This document shows, one piece after another, positions 1 to 8,606 of a stretch of 64,000 bases of DNA. The position numbers were made by a program, and so were the translations under genes. Under the pieces are notes generated by a model, which searched no databases, was not told the DNA's origin, and saw only the letters and a program-made list of their open reading frames with translations. The stretch comes from Nocardia sp. CDC159 (GTDB lineage: Bacteria > Actinomycetota > Actinomycetes > Mycobacteriales > Mycobacteriaceae). Location: positions 1 to 64,000 of the forward strand of contig NZ_JAMRXH010000014.1 of NCBI RefSeq assembly GCF_023740735.1, written 5' to 3'. The stretch's first letter is position 1, and each line of letters begins with the position of its first letter.

Positions 1-4
1 TCAC

Positions 5-59
5 GAGGTCTCCGGTGTTCAGTTGAATCTTGGTCGATCAACCAACTACCGGAGACCTC
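5..59. repeat. Inverted repeat with nested palindrome at window start
   Basis: GAGGTCTCCGGT (5-16) is answered by ACCGGAGACCTC (48-59), a perfect 12-bp inverted repeat. Inside it TTGGT and ACCAA form a second short stem. It lies just before a decayed gene, so it may be a relict mobile-element end or a hairpin; nothing in the window decides between them. Confidence 0.5.
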
Positions 60-119
60 ACCACTATCAAAATCCCAGCCCGCCAACCAATCTCACAGCC
101 GCTGCATCACTTCGAGACA

Positions 120-488
120 CGGCCTAGACCCATCTGCGATGCCGCGGAGATTCCGCGCAAGCTCGATGCGCCGCATCAGCGCTGCGCGGAGGTCGGCCGC
201 GATCCGAAGACGCTCGAGACCAGCTTCCTGGCCTTCGTCTTCGTGGACACCGACGGCGACCGGGCGCGCAAGCTGCGGCGCGAGCAGCAGGAGCGGTCAC
301 AACTCGACGACGCCCAGACCGACCGCCAATTCGCGGGCGACCCCGACGATGTCGCCGAGTAGATCCAGCGCCGGGTCCTCGACCACGGCATCGACGGCGT
401 GATCGTGAACATGGTCGGCAACGGCCACGAGCCGAGCACGCTGGAGCTGGCCGGAAAGACATTGCGGCCGTGGGTGGATCGCACCTGA
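120..488 (+). pseudogene. Remnant of LLM-class F420-dependent oxidoreductase (C-terminal part)
   Basis: The frame reads RKLDAPHQRCAEVGRDPKTL, which resembles the C-terminal third of luciferase-like F420-dependent oxidoreductases. It then passes through GDPDDVAE, hits an in-frame TAG at 360-362 and continues in the same frame with IQRRVLDHGIDGVIVNMVGN to a TGA at 486-488. The usual TIM-barrel N-terminal part (about 200 residues) is absent upstream. The family reduces or oxidises substrates with coenzyme F420. Truncation plus an internal stop make this a decayed copy. Family assignment rests on the C-terminal pattern only. Confidence 0.6.
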
Positions 489-499
489 AGACCTCCCTC

Positions 500-619
500 G
501 GCCCTCCACACCACCCCCTTCTCTTGGCCAACCACGCCACCTCCTTCTTATTGGCCCTCCACACCACCTTTTCTCATTGGCCCTCCACACCACCCCTTCT
601 CATTGGCCCTCCACGCCGC
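500..619. repeat. Tandem repeat, about 26 bp, 4.6 copies
   Basis: Copies start at 500, 526, 553, 579 and 605, each opening GGCCCTCCACACCAC (copy 2 GGCCAACCACGCCAC) and ending in a pyrimidine-rich CTTCTCATT-like stretch; lengths are 26, 27, 26 and 26 bp plus a partial copy. There are no conserved spacers, so it is a simple tandem array. The last partial copy encodes the final residues of the neighbouring ferredoxin on the minus strand. Confidence 0.9.
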
Positions 620-809
620 GAAGCAAGTGGAGGGCGCCCGATGGGCAGGCGTCGACGGCGCGGACGAGGGCGGTGCGCTGTTCGGGGGTGGTGGCCTCGG
701 CCAGGCGCAGCACCTTGGCGTCGTCGGGGTCCTGGTCGAACAGGTCCGGGGCCACCAGCGCGCACATGCCCGCGCCGATGCAGATATCGCGATTCACGCC
801 GAGCTCCAT
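600..809 (-). CDS. 3Fe-4S ferredoxin, P450 partner
   Basis: A 69-aa cytosolic ferredoxin that would pass electrons to the adjacent cytochrome P450. The motif CIGAGMC (residues 10-16) and a later ACPSGAL give the CX5C...CP arrangement of single-cluster [3Fe-4S] ferredoxins of actinomycete P450 systems. Length fits the family. The ATG at 807-809 lies 12 nt after the P450 stop, so the two are surely co-transcribed. The C-terminus GVEGQ is encoded by the last unit of the 26-bp tandem array, suggesting the array grew into, or truncated, the 3' end. No ferredoxin reductase is next to it. Confidence 0.9.
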   Translation of the reverse strand: MELGVNRDICIGAGMCALVAPDLFDQDPDDAKVLRLAEATTPEQRTALVRAVDACPSGALHLLRGVEGQ

Positions 810-821
810 GATTTTCGCCTC

Positions 822-2003
822 CTACCAGGTGACCGGCAGCCGCAGCACGCCGTGGAAGTCCCCGCCGCGCAGCTCCACCTCGTCGGCGGGCACCGCCAGC
901 CGCAGACCGGGGAATCGGGACAGCAGGGCGGGGAAGGCGACGCGCATCTCCACGCGGGCCAGCTGCTGCCCCAGGCACTGGTGTACGCCGTGGCCGAAGG
1001 ACAGGTGGCCGGTGGCGGTGCGCAGGATGTCGAGGGCATCCGGATCGTCGAATCGAGCCGGGTCCCGATTGGCGGCGTGCGTCGAAATCGCCACCGTCGC
1101 ACCGGCTTCGATGAGCTCGCCCGACAGCTCGACGTCTTCGAGGGCCACCCGCCCACCGGTGTGCGCGATGCTCAGATAGCGCAGCAGCTCCTCCACCGCC
1201 CGATCGGTCAGATCCGGATCGTTGCGCAGGATCTCGAGCTGATCGGGGTGGGTCAGCAGCGCGAAGGTGCCCAGCCCCAACATATTCGAGGTGGTGTCCA
1301 GCCCCGCGCCGAGCAGAAATGCGCCCACCCCCGCGAGTTCCTCGTCGGTCAGATCCGAATCGGTCAGGTCGCTGAGCAGATCGTCGGTCGGCTCGGCACG
1401 CTTGACGCGGACCAGCTGTCCGATGTACTCGCCGATGGCGGTGAACGCCGCGTAGATCTGCTCGGCGGTGGCGCCCGGAGCGCTCATGGTATCCGCGTGC
1501 CGCTGGAACTGCGCGCGATCGGCGAAGGGCACGCCGAGCAACTCACAGATCACCAGCGCGGGAATCGGCCGGGCGAACATCTCCACCAGATCCACCGGAC
1601 CGCCTTGGCGCTCCATGGAATTCAGACAATCGGCGGTGATTTCCTCGATACGCTCGGTAAGTTGGCGCATCCGGCGCACGGTGAACTTGCCTACCAACAG
1701 CTTTCGATAGCGGGCGTGATCGGCACCGTCCATATGCAGCAGATCCCCCGGGCGCGCCGCAGGCAGCGGACCCAGATCGGCGAGCGGATAGTGGGCGAGC
1801 TCGCTGCGGTTGCTGAAGCGAGGATCGGACAGTACCGCGCGCACGACGGAGTAACCGGTCGCCAGCCAGCCGCGATGGCCGTCGGGGAATCGGAAGCGGG
1901 TCAGGGGCGCGCGCTCACGCAGGGCACTCAGTTCGGCGGGCGGGTCGAAGGGACGGTCCCTCGACGGTGCGGTGGGCAGCTGGAGGAGTTCGGTATCGGT
2001 CAT
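822..2003 (-). CDS. Cytochrome P450
   Basis: A 393-aa soluble bacterial P450 monooxygenase. The haem-binding motif FGHGVHQCLG sits at residues 336-345 with Cys343 as ligand, and the ExxR motif is in EELLR (about 271-275). The I-helix motif reads AGLDTT (233-238) in place of the usual AG(H/E)(E/D)TT, keeping the acid-Thr pair. The pattern resembles actinomycete CYP105/CYP107-type enzymes; the substrate cannot be told. The ATG at 2001-2003 is preferred over a TTG nine nt upstream because a GAAGG precedes it. It forms an operon with the ferredoxin and is divergent from the regulator at 2233, a likely local controller. Confidence 0.92.
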   Translation of the reverse strand: MTDTELLQLPTAPSRDRPFDPPAELSALRERAPLTRFRFPDGHRGWLATGYSVVRAVLSDPRFSNRSELAHYPLADLGPLPAARPGDLLHMDGADHARYRKLLVGKFTVRRMRQLTERIEEITADCLNSMERQGGPVDLVEMFARPIPALVICELLGVPFADRAQFQRHADTMSAPGATAEQIYAAFTAIGEYIGQLVRVKRAEPTDDLLSDLTDSDLTDEELAGVGAFLLGAGLDTTSNMLGLGTFALLTHPDQLEILRNDPDLTDRAVEELLRYLSIAHTGGRVALEDVELSGELIEAGATVAISTHAANRDPARFDDPDALDILRTATGHLSFGHGVHQCLGQQLARVEMRVAFPALLSRFPGLRLAVPADEVELRGGDFHGVLRLPVTW

Positions 2004-2232
2004 CGTCGGCAACCTTCGAATCTGTGTTTTCAGGGTGATCCGAAGCTACGTTGCGTTCATGTATCTCACAATGCATCCGATCGCCGAAAATGCCATAACC
2101 GCCAGTAGATTGGCCGTCTTCGGTGCAACGATGTTGTGACTCAATGCAACGACAACGCGCTCGCGTTGCAATGGCCGTGCGGCTGAACGCATACTGTTCC
2201 GGACCGTTCACACCGATCCGACGGGAGCCCCG

Positions 2233-2931
2233 ATGCCCGGCGACAGGCTGACCCAGGACGACCGCCGGTTCATCGCGGCGGGTCTCGCCGAGGGGCTCGG
2301 CTACGCCGAGATCGCCCGCCGACTGGGCCGCCCCACATCCACGGTCAGCCGCGAGGTCAGCCGCAACGGCGGCCCCGGCCGGTACCGCCCGGAGCGCGCC
2401 CACCGGTTGGCCACCCTGCGGGCCCGTCGCGTTCGCCCGGCCACGGCCGAAAAAGGCTCCCCCGCAGACGAATCCGAAAGCGCCGAGGTGACCGCCTTCA
2501 TCGCGGAGCTGACGGAGCTGCTGGTGCAGACCGGCATCCCCCGCATGCCCGCCCGCGTCCTGGCCCGCATCTACCTCAGCGACACCGGCAGCAGCACGGC
2601 GGCGGAGCTGGCGCGCGTGCTGCGGGTGAGTCCGGCCTCGGTCTCCGCCGCCGTCGCCCTGCTCGAGTCCTATGAACTGATCCGGCGCGAGCGCGAACCC
2701 GGAACGCGCCGGGACCGTTACGTTCTCGACAACGACGCCTGGTACCGCTCGACCGTGGCCGGTATCCGCTCCACCAATCGGCTCGCCGAGGCCGCCCAGC
2801 GCGGCGCCGCCCTGCTCGGCAGCGAACCCGCGGCCCGACTGCGCGGCATGGGCCGATTCATGGAGAACATCGGCCGCGATATGCAGGGCTCGGTCGACCG
2901 CTGGCGACCGCTGCTGCGCGATACGCCCTAG
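2233..2931 (+). CDS. Regulator with IS30-like HTH fused to MarR/GbsR-type domain
   Basis: A 232-aa DNA-binding protein. Residues 5-60 (LTQDDRRFIAAGLAEGLGYA, then IARRLGRPTSTVSREVSRNG) match the helix-turn-helix found in IS30 transposases. Residues about 90-200 form a winged-helix of MarR/GbsR type (SSTAAELARVLRVSPASVS, then LIRREREPGTRRDRYVL). There is no DDE catalytic domain, so it is a regulator and not a transposase. ATG at 2233 follows GGGAG. It is divergent from the P450/ferredoxin pair with a 229-bp gap, so it plausibly regulates that pair and itself. The ligand is unknown. Confidence 0.82.
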   Translation: MPGDRLTQDDRRFIAAGLAEGLGYAEIARRLGRPTSTVSREVSRNGGPGRYRPERAHRLATLRARRVRPATAEKGSPADESESAEVTAFIAELTELLVQTGIPRMPARVLARIYLSDTGSSTAAELARVLRVSPASVSAAVALLESYELIRREREPGTRRDRYVLDNDAWYRSTVAGIRSTNRLAEAAQRGAALLGSEPAARLRGMGRFMENIGRDMQGSVDRWRPLLRDTP

Positions 2932-3004
2932 TCCTACCGAGGTCGGAGCGAATCTCCTTCCGCGCGACGATGTCCGGTCGCGCACCGGTAGCTACGGTTG
3001 CCCC

Positions 3005-3851
3005 ATGGCAGGGGAGACCACGGCACGGTTGCACGAGGCGACGGTCGACGGGGCTCGGGTGCGCTATCTCGAGGCGGGGGCGGGTGATCCGCTGGTGCTG
3101 CTGCACGGATATCCGCAGAGTCACCGGGCCTGGCGGCATCAGTTCGGCGCACTCGCGGGCGTGCGGCGGGTGATCGCCCCGGACTGGTTCGGCTGGGGCG
3201 AATCCGAGCGGCGACCGGACGCGGACTGCTCCTACGACGAGGAGGTCCGGCGGCTCGGGCTGCTGCTGGATGCCCTCGCCCCCGGGCGGATCGAGCTGGC
3301 GGCGCACGACTACGGCGGTTTCCTCGCCAATCGGTTTCGCCCAGCGTCATCCGGAACGATTGCGGCGCTTGGCGATTCTGAACTCGCGGGCGCATCGCAC
3401 CTTCCCGGCACCGGCCTATCAGCTGTTCGCCGGGCTGTCGCTGGCGGCGCGGACACCCGGTCTGCGCGAGTTGCTGGCGCGGTCGCCGATCGGCACGGCG
3501 AACCGAATCGGATTGAAACGCTATGTGCGCCTTGGCTGTTTCGACGACGAGCTGCTGGACCACTACGTCGGAGCGTTCGACGAGACGGGCGGACGCCGCC
3601 GATACGTTCGATTCCTCGACGGTTACGAGGTGCGCGAGCGGCCGGAGCTGGTGGCCGGACTCGGACGCATCACCTGCCCGACCGCGGTCATCTGGGGTGA
3701 TCGCGATCCGTACATTCCGTTCACCATCGCCGAGGATCTGGTCGCGCGATTGCCGCGGGCGACCCTGACCCGCATTGCCGGGGCCGACCACTATGTGATG
3801 GAGGAGCGACCGGACGAAGTGACCGCGGCATTGCTCGCCTGGCTGGAATAG
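3005..3851 (+). pseudogene. Alpha/beta hydrolase, frameshifted
   Basis: Two overlapping frames together give one ~281-aa alpha/beta hydrolase of the haloalkane dehalogenase/epoxide hydrolase type. The first frame carries HGYPQSHRAWR (oxyanion region), PDWFGWGES and HDYGGFLANRF with a nucleophile Asp. The second continues AQRHPERLRRLAILNSRAHR and ends with GDRDPYIPF and the catalytic His in AGADHYVMEERP. The shift occurs at a TTT at 3335-3337 where TT would keep frame (ANRF then AQRHPER). Both halves are otherwise intact, so this is either a very young pseudogene or a one-base sequencing error. Start ATG 3005. Confidence 0.8.
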
Positions 3852-4002
3852 GTCGATCGTCCACCTCAATGACGGAGATGTCTGATTGTTTGCCATATCG
3901 GCATTAGCGAAGGGCTAGGCATCGTATACACGGGTTTCTCCGATTCAAGTAGAGAAATCTGAAATGCAGATATTTGTGCAGGTAGATCCCATTATTTGGG
4001 GA

Positions 4003-4019
4003 GTGTGATCTACGTCCAA
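4003..4019 (+). promoter_or_regulatory. CRP-like site upstream of hydrophobic-protein operon A
   Basis: GTGTGATCTACGTCCAA has a perfect TGTGA half-site, a 6-bp spacer and a degraded second half (TCCAA for TCACA). An equivalent GTGTGATCTA site stands at 10151-10167 before the paralogous operon, which argues for function. It lies 36 nt before the first start codon. Confidence 0.5.
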
Positions 4020-4054
4020 TTGACCGGTTGCCAACGAGACCCGACGATCGGCCA

Positions 4055-4354
4055 ATGACGCGAAATCATCGATGCTCAATAGTTGCTGGCATCCTGTCCA
4101 CGGCCGTGGCCGGTCCTCTGATTCTCACCGCTTCGGCCCGGGGCGAGCCGCCGCCGAGCGGCTGCGATGCCGACTATTCGGTCCCCGACCGGATCACCGT
4201 GACCTGTGCGCCGGGCGCCGGGGTCGGCACCCACGCATATGTGCGCTGTCGCGATCTTGGCGGCCTCGCACATGTCCGAATCGGTACTCCGATCGGACCG
4301 GAAGGCGGCAGCTCGCGGGCCGTCTGCGCGACCGGGGAAACCCGCGTGGCCTGA
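4055..4354 (+). CDS. Small secreted four-cysteine protein, operon A
   Basis: A 99-aa protein with a signal peptide (MTRNHRCSIVAGILSTAVAG, hydrophobic to about residue 28, cleavage near ASARG) and a mature part of about 68 aa. It is paralogous to the product at 10205: both share CxADYS(V/I)P, (V/S)xCxPGAGxGTHA, RCRDLGG, RIGxPIGPEGG and SRAVC. The four cysteines of the mature part (SGC, VTC, VRC, AVC) line up, suggesting two disulfides outside the membrane. The ATG at 4055 is chosen over an upstream TTG (4028) because the paralog starts at the matching MTR. It is followed 28 nt later by the giant hydrophobic gene. Function unknown; I do not recognise the family. Confidence 0.75.
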   Translation: MTRNHRCSIVAGILSTAVAGPLILTASARGEPPPSGCDADYSVPDRITVTCAPGAGVGTHAYVRCRDLGGLAHVRIGTPIGPEGGSSRAVCATGETRVA

Positions 4355-4382
4355 AAACAAATCCGAAGGAAAGGCTTTTTCG

Positions 4383-7300
4383 ATGACTGCAGCACGCACT
4401 CGTTCTACAAAAAGTTCCCTTTCTGAAAAAACCGGCCTTGCCAACAAGGGTCGGCATCGCAAGGAAATCCGGCGCAACCGTCGCGGTCTCTACGCCGCGG
4501 CCGCCTTCGCGGGGCTGAGCAGCGCGATGATGGCAGGTCCACAGGCCACCGCGCAGTCGCCCGTGCACCCGGTACAGCCCAGTGAGCCACTGCTGCCGGG
4601 CTTCGATCTACCCGGACGCACCACGGCCGTCGGCGACTCCGGAACGCCGGTGCAGCAGGCCACCTCGGAAACCCCCGGTGTGGGATTGCCGATCCTCACA
4701 CCCGGCGGCGACGGCATCGGAGTCGACGTCAGCGGCCTCGCGCAGACCGCGATCACTGCCGCGCTCTCGCCGAGTTCGCCCGCGCCCGTTCAAGATACGG
4801 TGCAGAGCACGCTGCAGGCGCTGGCCCGGACAATGAATACCGGCGAGCAATCCGCGCCCGAGCCGCTGCGCGCCCAGACCGCGCCCGCACTCCCCCTGCA
4901 GCCCGCCGTCGCCCCCGCCACCGCGGCCCGCCCCGAGGCGGCGAACCCGGTGGAGGAACTCGCCGCGGTCGCCGCGCAGATCGTGGGCAGCAACCTCGAT
5001 CTGGGGCGGCTGGCAAGCTGGGCCGACGAGACCTTCCCCGCAGGACCGCTGCGCGGACCCGTGGACGACCTGCTCGGCTTCGTCGCCCAGGCCACCGAGC
5101 TGGCCGGCGGCCGCCGACGCGATCCGTCGTCCCCGATCGACGAGCTGATCGGGCACGCCCGCGACATCTTCGACTCCGCGCAGGGTGGCGACGACGTCAC
5201 CAAGGCCCTGCGTGAGCTGCTGAGCTCCATCGCGGGCCCCGGCGATCCACTGCAGGGGCTCGCCGCGAACATCCAAAAATTGAGCAGCACACCGGAATTC
5301 GCTCCACTCGCAGCGGCGGTGCTCGGTTTCGCCGCACCGGCGATGTCGGCCATCGCGCCGCTGCTCGGTTATGTCACACCGGTTCTCGGCCTGATCCAGG
5401 ACCCGGCCGCGGCGCTGACGCCGCTGCTGCACGGCATTCGAGGGCTGCTCGGCGAGGACGGCCTCATCGGCACCCGGCATGCCTCGCTCGCGCTGCTCGC
5501 CCTTCCGGCCATCGCGGGTATCGCGATCGTGCCCCTGCTGTTCGCCGGTGCGCTGGCCATCGGCGCGATCGGCATAGGCGCGCTGGTCGTCGTCGGTGCG
5601 GTCATCGCCGCGCCGCTGATCATCGGGGCTCTCGTGATCGGCGGTCTGGTGGTGGCCGCACTTGCCGTTCCGGTGCTGGTCGTGCTGGCGATCGTCGCGA
5701 TTCCGGTGCTGATCGTGGTGGCACCCGTCGCCTTCGTGGCGTTCCAGGTACTGGCGCCGGTCATTCTCGGCGGGGCGTTGATCGCCCTGGCCGCGGTGGT
5801 CGTGGGCGGCATCGCGGCCGCCGCCGTGACGCTGGCCGTCGGTGTCGTCGGCACCCTGGCCACGCTGGCCGTCACACTCGCGCTCGGCCTCGTGCTGACC
5901 ATCCTGTTCCCGCCGCTCGGCGTCGTGACCGCGACGTTGGCGTTCACCGTCGGCGCGCTCGGAATCCTGGTGCTGGGAACGATTCTCACCGGATTGGCCA
6001 CCTTCGGCGTGCTGGGCGTCGCATTCGTCGTCGCCGCCCTGCTGACGGTCGCCATCGGCATCGCCTCGCTGTTCACGCCGTGGGGTCTGCTCGCCCTGCC
6101 GATTCTGGCGGCGGTCGCGCTCGCGGGGCTCATCCTGTTCGGGGCGGCGGGAATTGCCGCCGGTGCCATCGTCGCCGCGATGTTCATCGTCGGCATCACG
6201 GCCCTGGCCATCGTGGCCCCGGTCGCCGTGGGCGCACTGCTCGTGCTGGCCCTGGCCGCCGAGGCGATTCGGCTCGCCGCGCTGGTGGCGGCCTGGTTCC
6301 TCGCGGCCGCGGGTGGGCTGCTGATCACGGCCGCCGGAGCCATTGCCGCCGGAGTCGCGGTGCTGGCCGGAATCGTGGCCACGCTGTTCCTGGTGTTCGC
6401 GCTGCCGATCGTGGGGCCGCTGCTGGCGCCGGTGATCTTCGGTGTGCTGGTTGGCATTCCGACCGCGCTGGGGCTGCTGTTCCTGTTCGGCGGACTCGGC
6501 CTGGCGGGCGTGCTGGTCGCCGTGTGCACCAGCCTCTTCCTGATCGAGGCGGGCCTGTGGGCGCTGGCCGCGGCGGCGGTGAGCGTGCTCGCGATGATCA
6601 CCATGCCCTATGCCATTCCGCTGCTGCTGCCGCTGGTGGCCGCGTTCCTCGCCATCTCTTCGGCCACCATCATGTTCCTGGCCGCCCTCGATTTCGTCTT
6701 CACCTTCGCGCCGTTCGCGGTGTTGATCGCGGGCGCCTTCGCCTGGGCGATCGCGGCGGTCGCGGTGGCGTTCGTGGGTGGGCTCGGGATCACCGTGCTG
6801 AGCTTCGCCATGCTGACGCTGACCCTGGCGGCGCTGATCGTGATCAATCCACCGATCGCGCTGATCGCGCTCCCGCTGCTGCTGGCGGGACAGTTGTTCA
6901 TCGTGCTGGGCGGCCTCGGCGGCATGGCGCTGGTGAGCACGCTGCTGGCCGGATTCGTGGCGGTGCTGATGCCGCTGCTGGCGGCGGGCGGATTCGTCGC
7001 GCTGGGGGCCATCGTGGCCGCCTTCGTCATCGGCTCGCTGCTGTTCCCGCCGTTCGCGCTGATCGGAATCCCGGTCGGGGCAGCGGGTTTCGTGGTCGGG
7101 GCGGCGGCGCTGCTACTGGCTCTGGTCGCCGGGCTCGGACTGCTGGGTGCGGTGACCGCCGCGGGCTGGATCCTGACCGCGGCGCTGGGCATCCTGGCGA
7201 TCGTGGCCATGCTGCCCGTCGGCGTGGCCGCACTGGCCGTGGCGGCGGTGCTGACGCTCCCGTTCCTGCTCGTGGGCCCCTTCGCGCCGGTGCTGTCCAC

Positions 7301-8606
7301 GGCGCTGTCGCCGGTCCTCGCGCTGGCGATCGCCGCGCTGTTCGCGCCGTTCGCGGTGGCCGGACTGCTGGGTGCGTTTGCCGCGGTGGCGATTCAGGTG
7401 CTCGGGCTGATCGGCGTGCCGATCCTCGGGGCGCTGCTGTTCGGCGGGCTGTTCCTCGGCTTCAAGGCGCTGGTGCTCACCTTCTGGCTGATCAGTCTGC
7501 CGCTCGACTTCGCGGCCGGGTGGATCATCGCCGGTGCGGCGATCACCTTGGCGCTGGCCGTATTCGGCGTCGGAGCGCTGGTCGGCGGCGGTGCGGTGCT
7601 GGCCGTGCTGGTGCCGCTGCTGGGACTGGCGGCGGTGGCCGGGGCCGTCGTGGGCGCGCTCGGCATCGGAGCGGTCGCCCTCGCCGGTGCGGCCCTGCTG
7701 GGCCTGCTCGCGCTGCCCGTACTCGCCGTCGGCATTCCGCTGGCCCTGCTCGGCCTGCTCACCCTTGCCGCACTCGCGGCGGCGGTGGTGATCGGACTGC
7801 CGCTCGCCGCGGCGGCCGCGGCGGTGCTCGGCGTGGGCGCGGCGCTGCTGGCCGCGGTGGCCGTCCCGCTCCTCGGCATCGGAGTGCCGCTGGCGCTGCT
7901 CGGCCTGGTCACCCTCGCCGCGTTGGCCGCCCTGCTGGTGATCGGCGTCCCGGTCGGCGCGGCCGCGTTGGCCGTGCTCGGCGCGGGCGCGGCCCTCGCC
8001 GTCCCGGCCGTGCTGATCGGCGTGCCGCTCGCCGCCGCGGCTCTCATCGGGTTCGGCGCACTCCTGGTCGGCGCACCCCTCGCCCTGCTGGGCCTGGGCG
8101 CGGCGATCGTCATCGGCGCACCGATCGTCTTCGGACTCGGCGCACTGGCCGCGGCGGTTGTGGGCGGGCCGATTGGCTTGGCGCTCGGGGCCATTGGGAT
8201 CGGCGCGCCGGTGGCGGCGCTGTCGTTGGCGGCGCTGACGGCGCTGGGGGCACCCGCGCTGGCCGTGCTCGTCGCCGCGGCGGTGGTCGCGGGTGTGATC
8301 GCGGCGTTCCTGCTCAGCCCGGAGTTCCGTTCGTATGTGATTTCCGCGCTGCGGGCGTCGTTCGGCGGTCCCGCGGGAACCGGAGGCTCGGCGCCGGACG
8401 GATCGCAGTTGCTGGACAATCTGATTCCGGACAACGCACCGCTCGATCAGTTCATCGCCGCACTGGTGGCCCGGCTGGCTCCGCAGCAGAAGCAGTCCGC
8501 GGCGGCTCCGGTCGCGCATGCCGATGTGCCGCTGGTCGGGCTCGACGCGGCGGACGGTTCGACACACGCGATCGCGGACCGACAGCTGGTGGAGGTGTCG
8601 CTGTGA
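4383..8606 (+). CDS. Giant Ala/Leu/Val/Gly-rich hydrophobic secreted or membrane protein A
   Basis: A 1407-aa protein of unrecognised family. Residues about 20-58 (GRHRKEIRRNRRGLYAAAAF... to an ATAQ site) look like a signal peptide with a very basic n-region. A Pro/Ala-rich linker follows, then a soluble domain with NPVEELAAVAAQIVG, DLGRLASWADETFPAGPLRG and PLLGYVTPVLGLI. Residues about 368-1310 are almost purely A/L/V/G/I/P; I count about six charged residues in some 940. The C-terminal ~95 residues are polar again (SPEFRSYVISALRASFGG, APDGSQLLDN). The ATG at 4383 has GAAGGAAAGG eight nt upstream; the open frame extends to 4206 but overlaps the previous gene. The protein at 10580 has the same architecture. 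The stop overlaps the next start (GTGA). Confidence 0.85.
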   Translation: MTAARTRSTKSSLSEKTGLANKGRHRKEIRRNRRGLYAAAAFAGLSSAMMAGPQATAQSPVHPVQPSEPLLPGFDLPGRTTAVGDSGTPVQQATSETPGVGLPILTPGGDGIGVDVSGLAQTAITAALSPSSPAPVQDTVQSTLQALARTMNTGEQSAPEPLRAQTAPALPLQPAVAPATAARPEAANPVEELAAVAAQIVGSNLDLGRLASWADETFPAGPLRGPVDDLLGFVAQATELAGGRRRDPSSPIDELIGHARDIFDSAQGGDDVTKALRELLSSIAGPGDPLQGLAANIQKLSSTPEFAPLAAAVLGFAAPAMSAIAPLLGYVTPVLGLIQDPAAALTPLLHGIRGLLGEDGLIGTRHASLALLALPAIAGIAIVPLLFAGALAIGAIGIGALVVVGAVIAAPLIIGALVIGGLVVAALAVPVLVVLAIVAIPVLIVVAPVAFVAFQVLAPVILGGALIALAAVVVGGIAAAAVTLAVGVVGTLATLAVTLALGLVLTILFPPLGVVTATLAFTVGALGILVLGTILTGLATFGVLGVAFVVAALLTVAIGIASLFTPWGLLALPILAAVALAGLILFGAAGIAAGAIVAAMFIVGITALAIVAPVAVGALLVLALAAEAIRLAALVAAWFLAAAGGLLITAAGAIAAGVAVLAGIVATLFLVFALPIVGPLLAPVIFGVLVGIPTALGLLFLFGGLGLAGVLVAVCTSLFLIEAGLWALAAAAVSVLAMITMPYAIPLLLPLVAAFLAISSATIMFLAALDFVFTFAPFAVLIAGAFAWAIAAVAVAFVGGLGITVLSFAMLTLTLAALIVINPPIALIALPLLLAGQLFIVLGGLGGMALVSTLLAGFVAVLMPLLAAGGFVALGAIVAAFVIGSLLFPPFALIGIPVGAAGFVVGAAALLLALVAGLGLLGAVTAAGWILTAALGILAIVAMLPVGVAALAVAAVLTLPFLLVGPFAPVLSTALSPVLALAIAALFAPFAVAGLLGAFAAVAIQVLGLIGVPILGALLFGGLFLGFKALVLTFWLISLPLDFAAGWIIAGAAITLALAVFGVGALVGGGAVLAVLVPLLGLAAVAGAVVGALGIGAVALAGAALLGLLALPVLAVGIPLALLGLLTLAALAAAVVIGLPLAAAAAAVLGVGAALLAAVAVPLLGIGVPLALLGLVTLAALAALLVIGVPVGAAALAVLGAGAALAVPAVLIGVPLAAAALIGFGALLVGAPLALLGLGAAIVIGAPIVFGLGALAAAVVGGPIGLALGAIGIGAPVAALSLAALTALGAPALAVLVAAAVVAGVIAAFLLSPEFRSYVISALRASFGGPAGTGGSAPDGSQLLDNLIPDNAPLDQFIAALVARLAPQQKQSAAAPVAHADVPLVGLDAADGSTHAIADRQLVEVSL

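Noticed and set aside
500..619. Possible CRISPR array or origin iterons
   Set aside because: Contiguous 26-27-bp units without spacers; no replication genes nearby.
603..2108. 501-aa plus-strand frame opposite the P450 and ferredoxin
   Set aside because: Shadow frame; the minus strand carries full P450 and ferredoxin motifs.
2233..2931. IS30 transposase
   Set aside because: Only the HTH is transposase-like; the catalytic domain is replaced by a winged helix and there are no terminal repeats around the gene.
6080..8602. Long Arg/Gly-rich plus frame overlapping the giant protein A
   Set aside because: Off-frame reading of the hydrophobic gene. Only its last 88 codons, from the coupled GTG at 8603, look real.
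4383..8606. PE_PGRS- or PPE-type surface protein
   Set aside because: No PE or PPE N-terminal domain and no GGAGG repeats; composition is Ala/Leu/Val and membrane-like.
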